Part shown: one piece after another, positions 37,013 through 46,475 of the stretch
How positions within the stretch are numbered: the stretch's first letter is position 1
Layout: every line of letters starts with the position of its first letter
Source: a virus
Virus record (IMG/VR): IMGVR_UViG_3300022602_001935
Coordinates: 1 to 56,956 of that record
Reading direction: 5' to 3' (one strand)
DNA length: 56,956 nt
Made by a program: the position numbers and the translations under genes
The notes under the pieces: generated by a model
What the model was told of the DNA's origin: nothing
What the model saw: only the letters and a program-made list of their open reading frames with translations
Database searches by the model: none

Positions 37013-39286
37013 ATGTTAGAACCAAATAGCGATCTCGAAGCCATGTTTGAACGTGCGGTTAGTGTAGCAACTAAACAACAGCACGAGTATATTACATTAG
37101 AGCATTTTTTATACAGCATGGTATTGGACCAAAAGTTTAGCGAATTGCTAAAAAACTTTGGTGCTGAAGTAGATCAATTAAAAAAGAACCTTGAAAAGTT
37201 CATTGAAGTTGATTTGGTTGATATCAAGACTAACAATCCTAATCAAAAGCCTAAGAAAACAAACACAGTCGAGCGTATGTTGAATCGTGCGTTTACACAA
37301 GTATTGTTCAGCGGTCGTTCTACAATTGAGCCAATTGACTGCTTTATCAGTTTGTTCTCAGAAAAGAAAAGTTTTGCTAACTTCTTCATGCGCAAGGCCA
37401 AGATTGACAAAGACAAGTTTATTGAATATGTAAACAATGAAGTAGTTCAAGAAGGACAAGAAGTCGGTGATGCCAGCAACAATCAACTTGAGCGTATGTT
37501 GGTTCAGTACTGCGCTAACTTGAATAACAAAGTAAAACAGAAAAAAGTAGATCCTGTTATTGGACGTGAAAAAGAAATTGAGGATATGCAACTGATCCTT
37601 GCTCGTCGTCAAAAGGCTAATGTAATGCTGATCGGTGATCCTGGCGTCGGGAAGACTGCCATAGCCGAAGGTTTAGCCAAGAAGATTGTAGAAGGTAATG
37701 TTCCTAAGTTTATTCAAGATCATACTGTCTATAGTTTAGATATCAGTGCTATGTTAGCAGGCTCTAAGTACCGCGGTGACTTTGAAGAGCGTCTAAAGAT
37801 GGTATTGGCCGCACTTGAGAAAAAAGGCAAGTGTATTCTATTCATCGATGAAGCACACATGATGAGCGGTGCTGGTGCTGTCAGCGGCGGTAGTAATGAC
37901 ATGGCTAATATGTTGAAGCCAGCATTGGGCAAAGGTGTACTAAAAGTTATTGCTTCAACTACATGGGAAGAATTCCGTAAACACTTTGAAAAGGATCGTG
38001 CTCTAATGCGCCGTTTCCAACGTGTCACAGTAGATGAGCCTTCAGAAGCATTGGCTATCAAGATTATCAAAGGTCTTAAAAAGTATTACGAAAAACATCA
38101 CGGTGTTAAGATTACTAATCAAGCAGTTATTGATTCAGTTAAGTATTCTATCAAATATTTGGCAGATAAGAAGTTGCCAGATAAGGCAATTGACTTAATT
38201 GACTGTGCCTGTGCTCGTTTTAAGATCAAAGATGTAGAAGGTGGTATTGTTGATCACGAAGAAATTGTATTCGAAGTAAGCAAGGCTGCTGGATTGCCAG
38301 TAGAGCGTATTGCGGCAAAAGAAGACAAGAATCTCAAAGACCTTGACAAGAACATGCGTGGTAAAGTATTTGGACAAGAGTCAGCAATTGAAATTTTGTT
38401 AGACAAGATCTATATTGCTCAAGCAGGACTAAAATCTCTTAATCGTCCTGTAGGTAATTTCTTGTTTGTTGGGCCAACTGGTGTCGGCAAGACTGAAACT
38501 GCTAAAGTATTGGCATCGAGTCTCGGAGTACAACTTGTACGTTTTGACATGAGTGAGTTCCAAGAACAACATTCTGTGGCTAAATTCATCGGTGCTCCTC
38601 CCGGATATGTTGGCTTTGAAGACAATGCAGGGCAACTTATTACCAAACTACAAGAGCATCCAAATGCTGTAATACTGTTTGACGAGATTGAAAAGGCACA
38701 TCCAAGCGTAGCAAATGTCCTGTTAGGTCTAATGGATAACGGATTCGTAACAGGATCGAATGGTAAAGTAGCAGATGGACGCAACGCAATCATCATCATG
38801 ACTTCAAATCTCGGAGCCGCTGATGCTGAAAAGAACGCTGTTGGCTTTGGTAGTTTAGAACGTGGCGATGAAAGCAACGATGCTATCAACAGTTTCTTCA
38901 AACCAGAATTCCGCAATCGTTTAGATGGCATTATCAAGTTTGGCAAGTTAGATCATAACACAATGGCCAAAATTGTCAAGAAGTTTATTGACGAATTGAA
39001 TGGTTTGTTGAAAGACAAACATGTTGCTATCAAACTTACAGCAGATGCCGCAGAACTATTGATTAAGAAAGGATTCAATCGTAAAATGGGTGCTCGCCCG
39101 TTAGCACGTACAATTGATGAAATGATTAAGAAACCTTTGAGTAAGGAAATTTTATTTGGTAATCTTACCAACGGTGGAATTGTAGAAGTAGGTTGCGATA
39201 AAGACAAAATTGTGTTAAACTATGTAGAAGTTCTACCTGTTGTAGAAACTGTACAAGAAAACACAGATGAAGTACCTTCTAACTGA
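37013..39286 (+). CDS. clpA: ClpA/ClpC-type double AAA+ unfoldase
   Basis: 757 aa, ClpA length; no ClpB middle coiled coil. An N-terminal Clp repeat domain is followed by AAA-1 (Walker A G-D-P-G-V-G-K-T near 208, Walker B L-F-I-D-E-A-H) and AAA-2 (Walker A G-P-T-G-V-G-K-T near 487, Walker B L-F-D-E-I-E-K-A-H). Between Walker B-2 and F-K-P-E-F-R-N-R-L-D lies A-V-G-F-G-S, in the place of the ClpP-docking I-G-L/V-G-F loop. So it probably docks to host ClpP and redirects proteolysis; no phage ClpP is in the window. Confidence 0.9.
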   Translation: MLEPNSDLEAMFERAVSVATKQQHEYITLEHFLYSMVLDQKFSELLKNFGAEVDQLKKNLEKFIEVDLVDIKTNNPNQKPKKTNTVERMLNRAFTQVLFSGRSTIEPIDCFISLFSEKKSFANFFMRKAKIDKDKFIEYVNNEVVQEGQEVGDASNNQLERMLVQYCANLNNKVKQKKVDPVIGREKEIEDMQLILARRQKANVMLIGDPGVGKTAIAEGLAKKIVEGNVPKFIQDHTVYSLDISAMLAGSKYRGDFEERLKMVLAALEKKGKCILFIDEAHMMSGAGAVSGGSNDMANMLKPALGKGVLKVIASTTWEEFRKHFEKDRALMRRFQRVTVDEPSEALAIKIIKGLKKYYEKHHGVKITNQAVIDSVKYSIKYLADKKLPDKAIDLIDCACARFKIKDVEGGIVDHEEIVFEVSKAAGLPVERIAAKEDKNLKDLDKNMRGKVFGQESAIEILLDKIYIAQAGLKSLNRPVGNFLFVGPTGVGKTETAKVLASSLGVQLVRFDMSEFQEQHSVAKFIGAPPGYVGFEDNAGQLITKLQEHPNAVILFDEIEKAHPSVANVLLGLMDNGFVTGSNGKVADGRNAIIIMTSNLGAADAEKNAVGFGSLERGDESNDAINSFFKPEFRNRLDGIIKFGKLDHNTMAKIVKKFIDELNGLLKDKHVAIKLTADAAELLIKKGFNRKMGARPLARTIDEMIKKPLSKEILFGNLTNGGIVEVGCDKDKIVLNYVEVLPVVETVQENTDEVPSN

Positions 39287-39968
39287 AAAACTATTCTATA
39301 ACAAATACCCTTATAAGGTAGAGTGTAATGTGCCCCATGCCACATGTCTTGGACATGAAAGGTATGGGTTCACTTACACCTTATTGAATAAACGCAGAGC
39401 AGGAGATAAACTCTCAATGGCCACATTCCCCGGCCAGGCTCTACGAGCGGTAAGTAATGTTAGATTTAGGAAGTTTGCTGAAGCAGTTGAACGATACATT
39501 CTTCAACACAACGATCTCAACATCAAAATTCGCACCGAAAACAATATTATCAGTTTTTTCTGCGCAGATGAAACTGTTATTGATGATTTAGTAAAACGTG
39601 TTCCTGAGTTTATTGATGTTGTATATAAACCCAAAGACACAGAAGCCTTAGAATACCTGCTGAAAAACAATAGGAAGGTATTGGTTAAATCATTGCCTTA
39701 CGGAAAGTATCGTTATAAGATCACCCTACGTGAAAGTATGTCTTCAGATGATAGGGATAAGTTTTATACGTGGGTGAATAAATTCACCAGCGATGGGTTG
39801 AAGTATCATATCAGTCCAAGCACTCATAGATTTTTAAGTAATCAGTCTTGGTACGTTCAAAATCCGTTCTTCTACGCAGAAACACAAGGCGATGCTTCAA
39901 TGGCTACTCTGTTTTTAGGCACTAACATCAAAAACATCTATGAATATGTAGCAACTGAAACAGCATAA
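39267..39968 (+). CDS. Conserved hypothetical protein after clpA
   Basis: 233 aa, overlapping the clpA end by 20 nt. It is a basic alpha/beta protein with Y-K-V-E-C-N-V near the start, F-R-K-F-A-E-A-V-E-R-Y near 69 and a Y-R-Y-K-I-T-L-R-E near 149. No family is recognised. The overlap makes it likely to be expressed with the dnaJ-def-clpA operon. Confidence 0.5.
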   Translation: MKYLLTEKLFYNKYPYKVECNVPHATCLGHERYGFTYTLLNKRRAGDKLSMATFPGQALRAVSNVRFRKFAEAVERYILQHNDLNIKIRTENNIISFFCADETVIDDLVKRVPEFIDVVYKPKDTEALEYLLKNNRKVLVKSLPYGKYRYKITLRESMSSDDRDKFYTWVNKFTSDGLKYHISPSTHRFLSNQSWYVQNPFFYAETQGDASMATLFLGTNIKNIYEYVATETA

Positions 39969-39971
39969 ATA
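39964..39971 (+). promoter_or_regulatory. Candidate late promoter before small structural gene
   Basis: CATAAATA, one base off the T4 late octamer, 20 nt before the ATG at 39992. Confidence 0.4.
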
Positions 39972-39991
39972 TAGGTTTAAGAACCTATATT
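39968..39991 (+). promoter_or_regulatory. 10-bp hairpin ending at a start codon
   Basis: AATATAGGTT (39968-39977) pairs perfectly with 39982-39991, with a TAAG loop; the ATG begins at 39992. In RNA the stem would occupy the ribosome site region. No Shine-Dalgarno sequence is present. Confidence 0.45.
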
Positions 39992-40447
39992 ATGTCCGCA
40001 CTCAGTAAAGCATACAAATTCATTGTAAGTACAGGATTACTAACTACCGCTACCAGTGCGGCCGCAAGTTATCCAGTATATCCTATTGGAGTATCAGGTC
40101 CGCAGACCTTTGTTAGTTTCCAAGAAAAAGGTCCAGGGTACTACGGTACAACAACTGGACAGCAGACAATTGCTCTAACTAACACTCCTAATTTTTTAGG
40201 CTCTGTACTAATACAAGGTACACTGAGTTTAGATCCAGCAGAGTCAGATTGGTTTGATTTAGATGGTGGCTTATTCAGTTATAATGAAGCAAGCCCTGGA
40301 TACAACGCAGGATCTGGCTTAGGTTATAGCATGAACGGTAATGGACTTAGAACTGATTCGTTAGTAGCAACAGGTTTATTTGCTTATACACGAGCAATTG
40401 TGACTGCTACCCAAGGTACAGTTATGTTCATCAACTTTAATTACTAA
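39992..40447 (+). CDS. Small probable virion structural protein
   Basis: 151 aa. A short helical N-terminus with an A-A-rich segment precedes a beta-rich body (Q-T-F-V-S-F-Q-E-K-G-P-G-Y-Y-G-T-T-T-G, L-I-Q-G-T-L-S-L-D-P). The pattern resembles short fibre or decoration modules seen in phage tails. A late-type promoter and hairpin precede it. No family can be named. Confidence 0.5.
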   Translation: MSALSKAYKFIVSTGLLTTATSAAASYPVYPIGVSGPQTFVSFQEKGPGYYGTTTGQQTIALTNTPNFLGSVLIQGTLSLDPAESDWFDLDGGLFSYNEASPGYNAGSGLGYSMNGNGLRTDSLVATGLFAYTRAIVTATQGTVMFINFNY

Positions 40448-40494
40448 CAAAATCCTGCTAAATACTCTAACTGGAGTCAAACTGAGGCACAACT

Positions 40495-40869
40495 ATGCTA
40501 TTAAACGAATTTTTTGGTTCTTATGACGCCGCTGGCGCTAAGAAGGAAGATGAAAAACATAAAAAGAAATATGAAGAAGCCGAGTTGGCTGACGCGATTT
40601 ATGAATTCATTCTTCACAACGACAAACTCCACAAAGAGCAGTTTATTCCTATTGCTCAGAAAATACACCGCAACCCCACAAAAGAACACGATAACGAAAT
40701 TTGGATGCCACTGGTGACCAAAGGCTGTATGGAATTCTACCATCACAACAAGATGATGGATGATCCACTGAAGATGTTTCACAAAAAATTCCGCAGTGAT
40801 CTTTGCGAACTATTTGCCACGGAGTGTAATAAAGACATTCTCAAAGGCGAATTCGAGTTAGGAGATTAA
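40495..40869 (+). CDS. Putative capsid-targeted small protein
   Basis: 124 aa, all-helical and charged (H-K-K-K-Y-E-E-A, H-H-N-K-M-M-D-D). Its N-terminus M-L-L-N-E-F-F resembles the next gene's (M-F-L-N-E-L-F) and the T4 Alt N-terminus (M-E-L-I-T-E-L-F), a capsid-targeting sequence. No clear L/I/V-x-E cut site follows, so processing is less certain for this one. It opens a cassette of proteins with such starts. Function unknown. Confidence 0.5.
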   Translation: MLLNEFFGSYDAAGAKKEDEKHKKKYEEAELADAIYEFILHNDKLHKEQFIPIAQKIHRNPTKEHDNEIWMPLVTKGCMEFYHHNKMMDDPLKMFHKKFRSDLCELFATECNKDILKGEFELGD

Positions 40870-40870
40870 T

Positions 40871-41857
40871 GTGTTTCTAAATGAACTATTCAACAACACA
40901 AAAACTCCTCTAAATGAAGGTGGTAATGTATTTGCAGGTAAGACTACTGCTATCAAGCGTGAAGATATCCCTTCAACTCTAAATGCTTACTTTGCTGAAC
41001 TGAAAAGTATGTTCCCAAAGAAGGCCGCAATCTTTAACGAAAAGAATTTTATGCCACTTGGCTCTGTAGGTAAGAAAGCAGTCAGTGGAGATATTGACTT
41101 AGGTGTTAGTGCTACAGACATCCTTGATAAAACAATGAGTGATGCGAGCATTGCGGCTTGGGGAGTTGATCCTAAAGCAGTAGCCGCAGAGTTTGAAGCA
41201 TTAAAGAAACGTGCTCGCACAAGTACTCCAGAACAACTAAGAATGAAAGCATTCTTAAAACATCTAACACTATACATCAATAGCCATGCTCCAAGCCTAT
41301 ACTGTGATGAAAAGAAAGTCACAGACGGCAACATCTTTGGATTGTTTCCACAAATAGACGCACAAGGACAACATGTAGGTAGCGGTGTTCAGATTGATTG
41401 GATGATCGGTGATCTAAATTGGTTAAAGTTCAGTTATTACTCCGCGGCTTACCCAGAAGGCAGTAATGTTAAAGGACTTCACAGAACACAATTGATGTTA
41501 AGTGCTTTCCAGGTAGCAGGTCTAAGTTTTAATCACGTTGGCGGTGTTAAAGACAAAGAGACTGGAGAAGTTATTGCTCGCGATCCAGACCAAGCATTAG
41601 GTGTGTTAGGTCAAAGACTAGGATTTAAGATCACACAAGCAGATGCAGAAGACTATTATAAACTTCACAAACTATTCCAAACAAAGATGAGTCCAGAGAA
41701 TTACAACTCGCTAATCAACATTTACTTTAAGATCTTGGACAGCACTCGTGCTGACATTCCAGATGATCTACAAGGCGAATGGCGTAAGCGTCAGGGCAGT
41801 CTTGGACTAACAGGTAAGTTCCTACCTGACAATTCAGCATTAAAGGCGAGACAATAA
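40871..41857 (+). CDS. Nucleotidyltransferase-like protein with capsid-targeting-like N-terminus
   Basis: 328 aa, GTG start at 40871 with GGAG 6 nt upstream. The N-terminus M-F-L-N-E-L-F ... L-N-E16/G is like T4 internal-protein targeting peptides. G-S-V-G-K-K-A-V-S-G-D-I-D-L near residues 59-72 is the polymerase-beta-type nucleotidyltransferase signature (GS ... D-x-D); Q-I-D-W-M near 174 could give the third carboxylate. It may transfer a nucleotide to RNA or protein after injection. It shares its last base with the next ATG, whose product begins with a related domain. Confidence 0.6.
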   Translation: MFLNELFNNTKTPLNEGGNVFAGKTTAIKREDIPSTLNAYFAELKSMFPKKAAIFNEKNFMPLGSVGKKAVSGDIDLGVSATDILDKTMSDASIAAWGVDPKAVAAEFEALKKRARTSTPEQLRMKAFLKHLTLYINSHAPSLYCDEKKVTDGNIFGLFPQIDAQGQHVGSGVQIDWMIGDLNWLKFSYYSAAYPEGSNVKGLHRTQLMLSAFQVAGLSFNHVGGVKDKETGEVIARDPDQALGVLGQRLGFKITQADAEDYYKLHKLFQTKMSPENYNSLINIYFKILDSTRADIPDDLQGEWRKRQGSLGLTGKFLPDNSALKARQ

Positions 41858-44646
41858 TGAGTGGCGTAGCAGGTGCCGATCGTGTAAAAAGTCGTCAAGA
41901 CTTTCAACAGTTCTTAAAATCTTACAAAGGTCTGATCAGTCAGTTCCCTGGATTTGTAAGTTTAAATCCCAGCGGTAGTTATAACAGCAATCTTGAGAAG
42001 AATGACTTTGGTGATATAGATCTTATTGTTCATATCCAAAGCGATCAAGACAAAGCCACAGTTAAAAAACAACTACAGGCATTCTTTATGAAACAGCCTG
42101 AAACAGTTATTGTTCCTTTTAGTTCTGCCAAACACGCGGGCAAGCGTAGTTACAACGCAGGTGAATTGGTCAGTGTTCGTTATCACGATGATCACTTAGG
42201 TTATTCAGCACAGATTGACAACATTGTGGCATTAGATCAAAAGGAAGCAGGATTCAAACAGCAGTTCTTAGATTGGCCCGCTGAAAAGCAAGGCCTAATA
42301 TTAGGTTTAATTAAAATTGCCGCAATTGAAACTGATCCAAGAATTCTGTTTAAGAAATTAGGCATACCTGATCCAGGCCCTCTTGAAGAAGGTCAGGAAT
42401 ATGAATTCAATCTTAGTTCAGTAGAACTTCAGTTAAGAAGAATTACCTACAAGCCAGGTACTTACGAACAATTGGGCAGAGAAGTCCTTTGGAATAGTAG
42501 AGACTTTGAAGACATACAAAAGTTATTGTATCAATATAACTTAAACGCAGACTTTGACCAACTATTAGCACAGGCCAAACAGGTAATAAAGAATCCACGT
42601 AGTAATGCAAGGATGCAGGGTGTGTTCTCAAGTATGATCACAGTCAAGAGCGGAGAAGTAGGTACAGCCAAAGGTGCTGGCAAAGAAGCCGCATTGGCCA
42701 AGATACAGAATACATTTAGAGAATCACGTAGCCTGCTACATGCTCTAACAGAATCTGTAAATCCAGGAACTATTGTATTTGCGTTTGGAAGACTACAGCC
42801 TCCTACAATTGGACACGAAATACTTGTCAATACAGTTAAGCAGGTAGCAAAACAAAATGGTTGTCCTTACATTATCTATATCAGCAAAACAGTTGGCAAG
42901 AGTCCGGCAGATAAATTAAAAAATCCTCTCACTGTAGATCAAAAGATGATGTACTTAGGAAAGATGTTCCCAGGTACACACTTTGCTCCGGCTACTGATC
43001 AAGTTCGTACTCCTATTGAAGCCGCTAAATTCCTAAATCAAAAGTATCAAAATCTTATTCTTGTAGCAGGCGGTAGTCGTGCTGAAGAATTTGATAAACT
43101 GTTAAATGACTACAATGGTAGAGACTATAATTTTGATAGCATTCGTGTTGTTAAGATCGATAGAGATCCCGATGCCGATGATGCTTCGGGTATGAGCGGA
43201 ACTAAAATGCGTCATGCGGCCATGGCTGATGACTTTGAAGCATTTAGATCAGGACTGCCAGGAGCATTAGATGATGCTACAGCACAACAACTTATGCAGG
43301 ATGTGAAAGCCGGTATGACTCCAACACCTAAAATTAAAAAAACAAAAGAAGCAATGTTGCCCACAAGTGCGTTTGCTGGATCTAAGAAAAACAAATTAGG
43401 ACCAGCAGGACAGTGGAAGAACACAGGACCAAGTAAGAATCGTCCAGCAAGAGCAGGCGACTTAGTAGGTGGTGCCGCCGAAAGTATTGAGTTAGATGAA
43501 TCTAACGATATTAAAGGTACATTAAGAACAATTGCCAACGATATTGGCGAACCTGTCACTAATGTATATGAAACACTCAAGCATATGGCCAAACGTTTTT
43601 ATGATAGTCACGGAGACCTGAAAGGGTTCGGCATGGTGGCAGGCGGAGTAGGCGGGCGCTGGTTCCAAACATTTTATTTCAACAGACTACAGAATGAATT
43701 GTTTGACCTAAGTAAACAGAATACAAAAATTACAGTACCTTTACAACAGTTTTTACGAGGTGTAGAAGTCAAAGGCAAAATTGAAAATGCCAAAGGTTTT
43801 AGTGCTATTAGTAAAGAACTTCCAGATATACTTGCTGATATAGGTACTAAAATAGGATATGCTCCTTTGGCTAACAATGCTCGCCGTTGGATTCACCATA
43901 GAGAAGAATACGAACAGTACCTAAGTGATTTAGAATTAAGTGATTATGAAGATGACGATGATTTAGATTCTGTACCCAAAACTCCTAAAGATCCAGAGAT
44001 GGGCAAACAGCGTAGTCAAGCAGAAGATATTGTCAATGATGTTTTAAGAAAACTACCGAGTAGAATTGCTGGCGATATTCGCAATGCTATTGCTCGTGCA
44101 CCAAACAAACTACAGGCCTTACAACAAGAACTACAAAAACGTGGTGTTAAGGTTCCTATGGAAAACATGGCTGGTGTAGGAGATATGGATAATCCAGAAT
44201 TTAATGCTGTGTATGAAGCCAAAGCCACAAAGACAAGACTTGATCCAAGTTGCTGGAAAGGCTATCATAAAGCAGGTACCAAAGTCAAAGGTGGTACAAG
44301 AGTCAATAACTGTGTGCCCAATGAAGCCGCTAATCCTGCGCAACAGGCCGCTATTGCTATTGCTAAAAAGAAAAAGCGAGGCACAACAGAAGCAGACGAT
44401 ATAGAACATGGATACCCTATGATGGCTACAGAACACAAGAAGGGTGTTAAGGCTGTTAAATATACTAAGAAACCTAAAGGTATTGAACCACCGAAACCCA
44501 GAAATTTTGTTGCTAAGAACGCAGTAATGGGCGGTGCTGGTGCTCATAAGAATAAGAAAAAAGAAGCAAAGCATAAACATGTAGAGATCGGTGAGGCTTG
44601 GGAACGAGAAATGGCTCGTGCTATTAGACTTTTGGAAAATAAATAG
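41857..44646 (+). CDS. Large fusion: pol-beta-type nucleotidyltransferase plus HxGH nucleotidyltransferase
   Basis: 929 aa. Domain 1: G40-S41 ... G-D53-I-D55-L, a pol-beta-type nucleotidyltransferase like the preceding protein. Domain 2, about 305-460: F-G-R-L-Q-P-P-T-I-G-H and S-G-T-K-M-R, the motifs of NMN-adenylyltransferase or cytidylyltransferase. Then a helical region, and a basic tail with C-W-K-G-Y-H-K-A-G-T-K and N-N-C-V-P, a motif I recall from many phage proteins. Sites fitting the prohead-protease rule fall at the borders: A-L-T-E299/S before domain 2 and E-L-D-E548/S after it. Likely a packaged polyprotein; the substrates are unknown. Confidence 0.65.
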   Translation: MSGVAGADRVKSRQDFQQFLKSYKGLISQFPGFVSLNPSGSYNSNLEKNDFGDIDLIVHIQSDQDKATVKKQLQAFFMKQPETVIVPFSSAKHAGKRSYNAGELVSVRYHDDHLGYSAQIDNIVALDQKEAGFKQQFLDWPAEKQGLILGLIKIAAIETDPRILFKKLGIPDPGPLEEGQEYEFNLSSVELQLRRITYKPGTYEQLGREVLWNSRDFEDIQKLLYQYNLNADFDQLLAQAKQVIKNPRSNARMQGVFSSMITVKSGEVGTAKGAGKEAALAKIQNTFRESRSLLHALTESVNPGTIVFAFGRLQPPTIGHEILVNTVKQVAKQNGCPYIIYISKTVGKSPADKLKNPLTVDQKMMYLGKMFPGTHFAPATDQVRTPIEAAKFLNQKYQNLILVAGGSRAEEFDKLLNDYNGRDYNFDSIRVVKIDRDPDADDASGMSGTKMRHAAMADDFEAFRSGLPGALDDATAQQLMQDVKAGMTPTPKIKKTKEAMLPTSAFAGSKKNKLGPAGQWKNTGPSKNRPARAGDLVGGAAESIELDESNDIKGTLRTIANDIGEPVTNVYETLKHMAKRFYDSHGDLKGFGMVAGGVGGRWFQTFYFNRLQNELFDLSKQNTKITVPLQQFLRGVEVKGKIENAKGFSAISKELPDILADIGTKIGYAPLANNARRWIHHREEYEQYLSDLELSDYEDDDDLDSVPKTPKDPEMGKQRSQAEDIVNDVLRKLPSRIAGDIRNAIARAPNKLQALQQELQKRGVKVPMENMAGVGDMDNPEFNAVYEAKATKTRLDPSCWKGYHKAGTKVKGGTRVNNCVPNEAANPAQQAAIAIAKKKKRGTTEADDIEHGYPMMATEHKKGVKAVKYTKKPKGIEPPKPRNFVAKNAVMGGAGAHKNKKKEAKHKHVEIGEAWEREMARAIRLLENK
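44638..44645 (+). promoter_or_regulatory. Candidate late promoter before module gene
   Basis: AATAAATA overlapping the previous stop, 5 nt before the ATG at 44651. No ribosome site is seen downstream of it. Confidence 0.35.
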
Positions 44647-44650
44647 TATT

Positions 44651-46474
44651 ATGAAAATAGATCAATTATTCGAATCAGGTGACGATTTAGCATCTCAGTT
44701 TGCTCAGATGGCTAAAGATAAAGGCATGAATGTTAGAGTTCGTGGAACCCCAGATCAAGAACGACAACGTACACAAGATATGTTGGCGCAACGTCGTTCT
44801 GATCAAGAAAAACAAAGTCAATTAGCAGGTGAAAAAGATTTTGCTAATCTTGACCAACTTGAAGCCGAATATGCAAAAATGAAAGACGAATATCAATCAT
44901 TAGGCGGATCTAATTGGCAGTATGCTGATCGCGAACAGAATCTATCAGCCAGCGAACGCAAGGCCCGCAGTATGGAAGACGGACTAAGAGCACTATGGTC
45001 GAGAATTCAACGTGCTAAGAAGTATAGTGGCGGTGTGGCGGAAGCACATGATCCTAAATTTACAGGATTCATGAATAAAGCATTAGGCACACGCCAAGAT
45101 GCAAAACCGCAGTCATACGATCCAAATACCACAATGACTTTTGATAATATGCCAGGCTACAAACATGCGTTTAAGTTTGGTATGAATATTATTAAAAAGA
45201 TGGACCCAGATACTAAGGAACACTTTGCAAATGCAAGTGACAATACATTGTTAAGTTACATGATCGATATTGCCGAGAAAAAAGGTTTTATTCCAAAGTA
45301 TTTTGTAGAAGAAGATTTAGACGAAGTTACCCAATGGTTTGATGAACAATTTCACGATCCTGAAATGGAAGGTTGGAGTTGGGCTGATTTATTAAGAGAT
45401 ATGATTGGTCAGGAACCTAATGCCGCAAATAGAGCGGCAGCTCAATCACATAAACAAATGATGGCTAAATCACAAGCGGCTAAAGATAAACCTGAATCAA
45501 TAGATCCAACTAAATTAAAAGTAGTAGATCGTACAGATACTGGAAAATCAGAGATATGGTATCCGCACGGTGACTTTTTTGGTACATCATCTTGGGCCGT
45601 AGTACAAGACGGATTCAAAGATAAAGCTCATGCTGAACATGCCCTAAAACAACTTAAGACTAATCCTAATATTGTCAACATCATAAAAAAGGCTATTGCA
45701 GATGAAGGTTTGGCGGAGGGCGATGACCGAACCGTTGCCAATATCAAAAACTACGAGAGAGAATTGGCCAAATATAAAAAATTCAATGCCAATGGAGCAC
45801 ATGATGTCAAAATTAAAAATCTTGAAAAAATCATAGCCCACTTGAAATCAAAACAAGGTGTGGCGGAAGGCGATGCTCTTGCTGATTTTTTAGCAAAGGG
45901 CGGAAAAATTCATCAATTACCTTACAAAAAACCACGCAAGGCTGATAAAACAGATTATGGTAGCAAACATATTGGCGGATCTGGTGACAAAATGAAAAGT
46001 AGTCGAACTGGAAAAGCCGCCAAGACACAAGGCACTAAAGTAGTTGGCGTAGGAGAATCTGCTCCTAAGGGATGGGAAGGTACAGTTAAAGCAATGAAGA
46101 AGCATAAAGAAATTGATAATCCTTACGCTTTAACTAACTGGATGAAAAACAAAGGCTACAAGAGCCACAAAAAAGAAAGCATGGAAAATCATCCTGACGA
46201 GAAAGAAGATAAAGCACTTATTCGTCAGATGGTTAAAAAACAAGCATTGAAACGCGAAAACATGATGGCAAAAGAACAGCATGAAGATCATGAAATATCA
46301 ATGGCCACAAGCGAATTGAAAAATGTTTATATCAATGCTAAAAAATTGTTTGATATTATTAAAAAACGCAGTGAACAAGAAGGGTTAGATGCTTGGCAAC
46401 AGAGCAAAATTACCAAAGCCTCGGATTACTTAAATAGTGTATTAACGGCTATTAGAGGCGAACCACGTAGATAA
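44651..46474 (+). CDS. Modular putative internal virion protein 1
   Basis: 607 aa from ATG at 44651 (an upstream in-frame ATG at 44591 lies inside the previous gene). Starts M-K-I-D-Q-L-F-E8/S. Candidate prohead-protease cuts follow at V-A-E131/A, L-A-E356/G, V-A-E406/G and V-G-E469/S, dividing it into helical, charged modules. The 357-406 module is 50 aa and recurs exactly in the gene at 46847. The C-terminal part (W-E-G-T-V-K-A-M-K-K-H ... N-W-M-K-N-K-G) is a pattern I recall from other phage proteins. No enzyme domain is recognised. Confidence 0.6.
   Translation: MKIDQLFESGDDLASQFAQMAKDKGMNVRVRGTPDQERQRTQDMLAQRRSDQEKQSQLAGEKDFANLDQLEAEYAKMKDEYQSLGGSNWQYADREQNLSASERKARSMEDGLRALWSRIQRAKKYSGGVAEAHDPKFTGFMNKALGTRQDAKPQSYDPNTTMTFDNMPGYKHAFKFGMNIIKKMDPDTKEHFANASDNTLLSYMIDIAEKKGFIPKYFVEEDLDEVTQWFDEQFHDPEMEGWSWADLLRDMIGQEPNAANRAAAQSHKQMMAKSQAAKDKPESIDPTKLKVVDRTDTGKSEIWYPHGDFFGTSSWAVVQDGFKDKAHAEHALKQLKTNPNIVNIIKKAIADEGLAEGDDRTVANIKNYERELAKYKKFNANGAHDVKIKNLEKIIAHLKSKQGVAEGDALADFLAKGGKIHQLPYKKPRKADKTDYGSKHIGGSGDKMKSSRTGKAAKTQGTKVVGVGESAPKGWEGTVKAMKKHKEIDNPYALTNWMKNKGYKSHKKESMENHPDEKEDKALIRQMVKKQALKRENMMAKEQHEDHEISMATSELKNVYINAKKLFDIIKKRSEQEGLDAWQQSKITKASDYLNSVLTAIRGEPRR
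45711..45871 (+). repeat. 161-bp direct repeat, copy 1
   Basis: Identical, base for base as read by eye, to 47019-47179. It is in frame in both genes and codes one 50-aa module plus the flanking V-A-E-G junctions. Confidence 0.9.
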
Positions 46475-46475
46475 T

